In this document: piece after piece, positions 35,121 to 35,878 of the stretch
How positions within the stretch are numbered: position 1 is the first letter of the stretch
How the letters are laid out: every line of letters starts with the position of its first letter
NCBI GenBank assembly: GCA_031258715.1
Contig: JAIRMN010000157.1
Coordinates: 1-35,878 of the forward strand
DNA: 35,878 nucleotides
Direction: 5' to 3'
Source: Zoogloeaceae bacterium
GTDB taxonomy: Bacteria; Pseudomonadota; Gammaproteobacteria; Burkholderiales; Rhodocyclaceae
The notes under the pieces: model-generated
Databases searched by the model: none
What the model saw: only the letters and a program-made list of their open reading frames with translations
What the model was told of the DNA's origin: nothing
Translations under genes and position numbers: made by a program

Positions 35121-35217
35121 GGAGGACAGGAATCAGGAAACAGAGAAAGTTACCGGCGTATCAAGCCGCGGGTCAGGCATCTGGATTGCTTCGCCGCTTC
35201 GCTCCGGAGAATGACGG
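35121..35217 (+). repeat. ATTGC-type compound repeat in the 34861-35488 gap
   Basis: The 628-bp gap between repeat copy E and the porin gene holds no convincing gene. It contains GGAGGACAGG...GAAAGTTACCGGCG, then CAAGCCGCGGGTCAGGCATC and TGGATTGCTTCGCCGCTTCG...AATGAC, the most complete copy of this family in the window. Parts recur at 22571, 25827 (inverted) and 29079. Confidence 0.65.
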
Positions 35218-35350
35218 ACTTGGGCGCATGCCAAGCTGCGCCGCGCTTTTGACGAGGCGGAGGGCGCTCTGATTCCTGATCCCTGTCCCTCCTACTGTTG
35301 TTTTTTTGCAACAAACTGAACTTTTTTTTGCCGGGGCGCGCGGCTTTTGC

Positions 35351-35380
35351 TTGGCGGGGGGGTTTTAGCGGCGTTATAGT
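35351..35380 (+). promoter_or_regulatory. Probable porin promoter
   Basis: TTGGCG at 35351-35356, 18 bp, then TATAGT at 35375-35380, about 109 bp before the porin start. The long untranslated leader is usual for outer-membrane porin genes. The -35 match is moderate. Confidence 0.5.
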
Positions 35381-35488
35381 CCGCCCTGCCTTGATTCCCG
35401 TGTTGCGCGCTTTCCCGTTTTTCCTCATGGCGGTTGTGCGGCGCGACGCGGTTTTTTAAACGTAGCACCACCTGTGGAGAAAAATTCC

Positions 35489-35878
35489 ATGCAAAAGAAA
35501 CTCATCGCGCTCGCCGTCGCCACCCTGGCCTCCGGCGCTGTGCTTGCTCAATCCAACGTGACCGTCTATGGCACGGTCGACGTCGGCTACACCAATCGCG
35601 GCGACGCCATCCATAGCAGCGGCTCCACCAACCAAATCAACTCCGGACAATCCGACACCAGCAAGATCGGCTTTACCGGCGTCGAAGACCTGGGCAACGG
35701 CAACAAGGTGCTCTTCGTGCTGGAAGCCGGTTTCCACGCGGACGACGGCACCATCAACGACCAACTGTTCAGCGAACAAGCCTTCCTGGGACTCACCGGC
35801 AACTGGGGCACCTCCATCGCGGGCCGCCTGGTCGCGCCGCGTCATGGCTTCCTCGCTTCCATCGACCCCTTCGGCGCG
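35489..35878 (+). CDS. Gram-negative general porin, 3' end outside window
   Basis: The first 130 codons of a betaproteobacterial trimeric porin (Porin_4/OmpC-like) that lets small solutes pass the outer membrane. The signal peptide MQKKLIALAVATLASGAVLA is followed by QSNVTVYGTVDVGY, SKIGFTGVEDLGNGNKVLF and the loop EQAFLGLTGNWGTSIAGR, all typical. GTGGAGAAAAATTCC provides the ribosome-binding site. The frame runs open to the end of the window, so the gene is partial by position, not broken. Confidence 0.93.
   Translation, partial: MQKKLIALAVATLASGAVLAQSNVTVYGTVDVGYTNRGDAIHSSGSTNQINSGQSDTSKIGFTGVEDLGNGNKVLFVLEAGFHADDGTINDQLFSEQAFLGLTGNWGTSIAGRLVAPRHGFLASIDPFGA

Overview
The window is a GC-rich (about 60%) stretch of a Gram-negative chromosome, most likely a betaproteobacterium (Rhodocyclales/Burkholderiales-like). 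Support comes from a general porin with a 'NVTVYG' start, cytochrome c4, the DUF4124-ntrB-ntrC block, a class I biotin ligase next to type III pantothenate kinase, pilB-pilC-pilD, and a HAD phosphatase followed by an S49 peptidase. The organism call is inference from gene content and sequence style only.

Layout. 1-4900: metal/siderophore-type module: a frameshifted MerR regulator, an SbmA/YddA-type ABC transporter and a TonB-dependent siderophore receptor, with two matching MerR-type promoters (19-bp spacers). 5240-5400: initiator tRNA-Met with promoter and terminator. 5640-10130: coaX-birA, then ntrC (interrupted by an in-frame amber codon), ntrB and a DUF4124 protein. 10250-11650: galE and a small exported protein. 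11840-15680: type IV pilus genes pilB-pilC-pilD. 15830-17770: a decayed IS200/IS605-type element with damaged tnpA and tnpB. 17860-22560: HAD phosphatase, S49 peptidase, cytochrome c4, engB, hemB and a small membrane protein. 22850-28990: an accessory run of poorly known genes: a membrane-bound methyltransferase-like protein, a two-TM protein, a SUMF1-domain protein, two paralogous membrane proteins, a WG-repeat protein, a zinc-ribbon protein and a broken PH-like membrane protein. 29000-30200: relics (glycyl-radical-activase start, IS5-type transposase pieces). 30450-35878: ruvC-ruvA, ackA with a phosphotransacylase, an orphan ABC-2 permease, and the start of a porin gene.

The most unusual structure is a repeat of about 170 bp in five copies (5441, 16318, 25632, 30223, 34685). 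It folds into three consecutive hairpins, is always co-oriented with neighbouring transcription, and always ends in GATGA. In one copy this end is the start codon of tnpB, and in two others it is the start codon of ordinary host genes, so the element resembles a mobile 5' leader carrying its own GGAG and ATG. Several copies sit where expected neighbours (ruvB, nodI, rluC) are missing.

A second theme is gene decay. merR, ntrC, tnpA, tnpB, a PH-like gene and two transposases are broken, two of the genes by clean in-frame TAG codons. This fits a genome undergoing reduction, though uncorrected assembly errors cannot be excluded from sequence alone. A second, more degenerate family of ATTGC-type intergenic repeats is scattered through the non-coding gaps.
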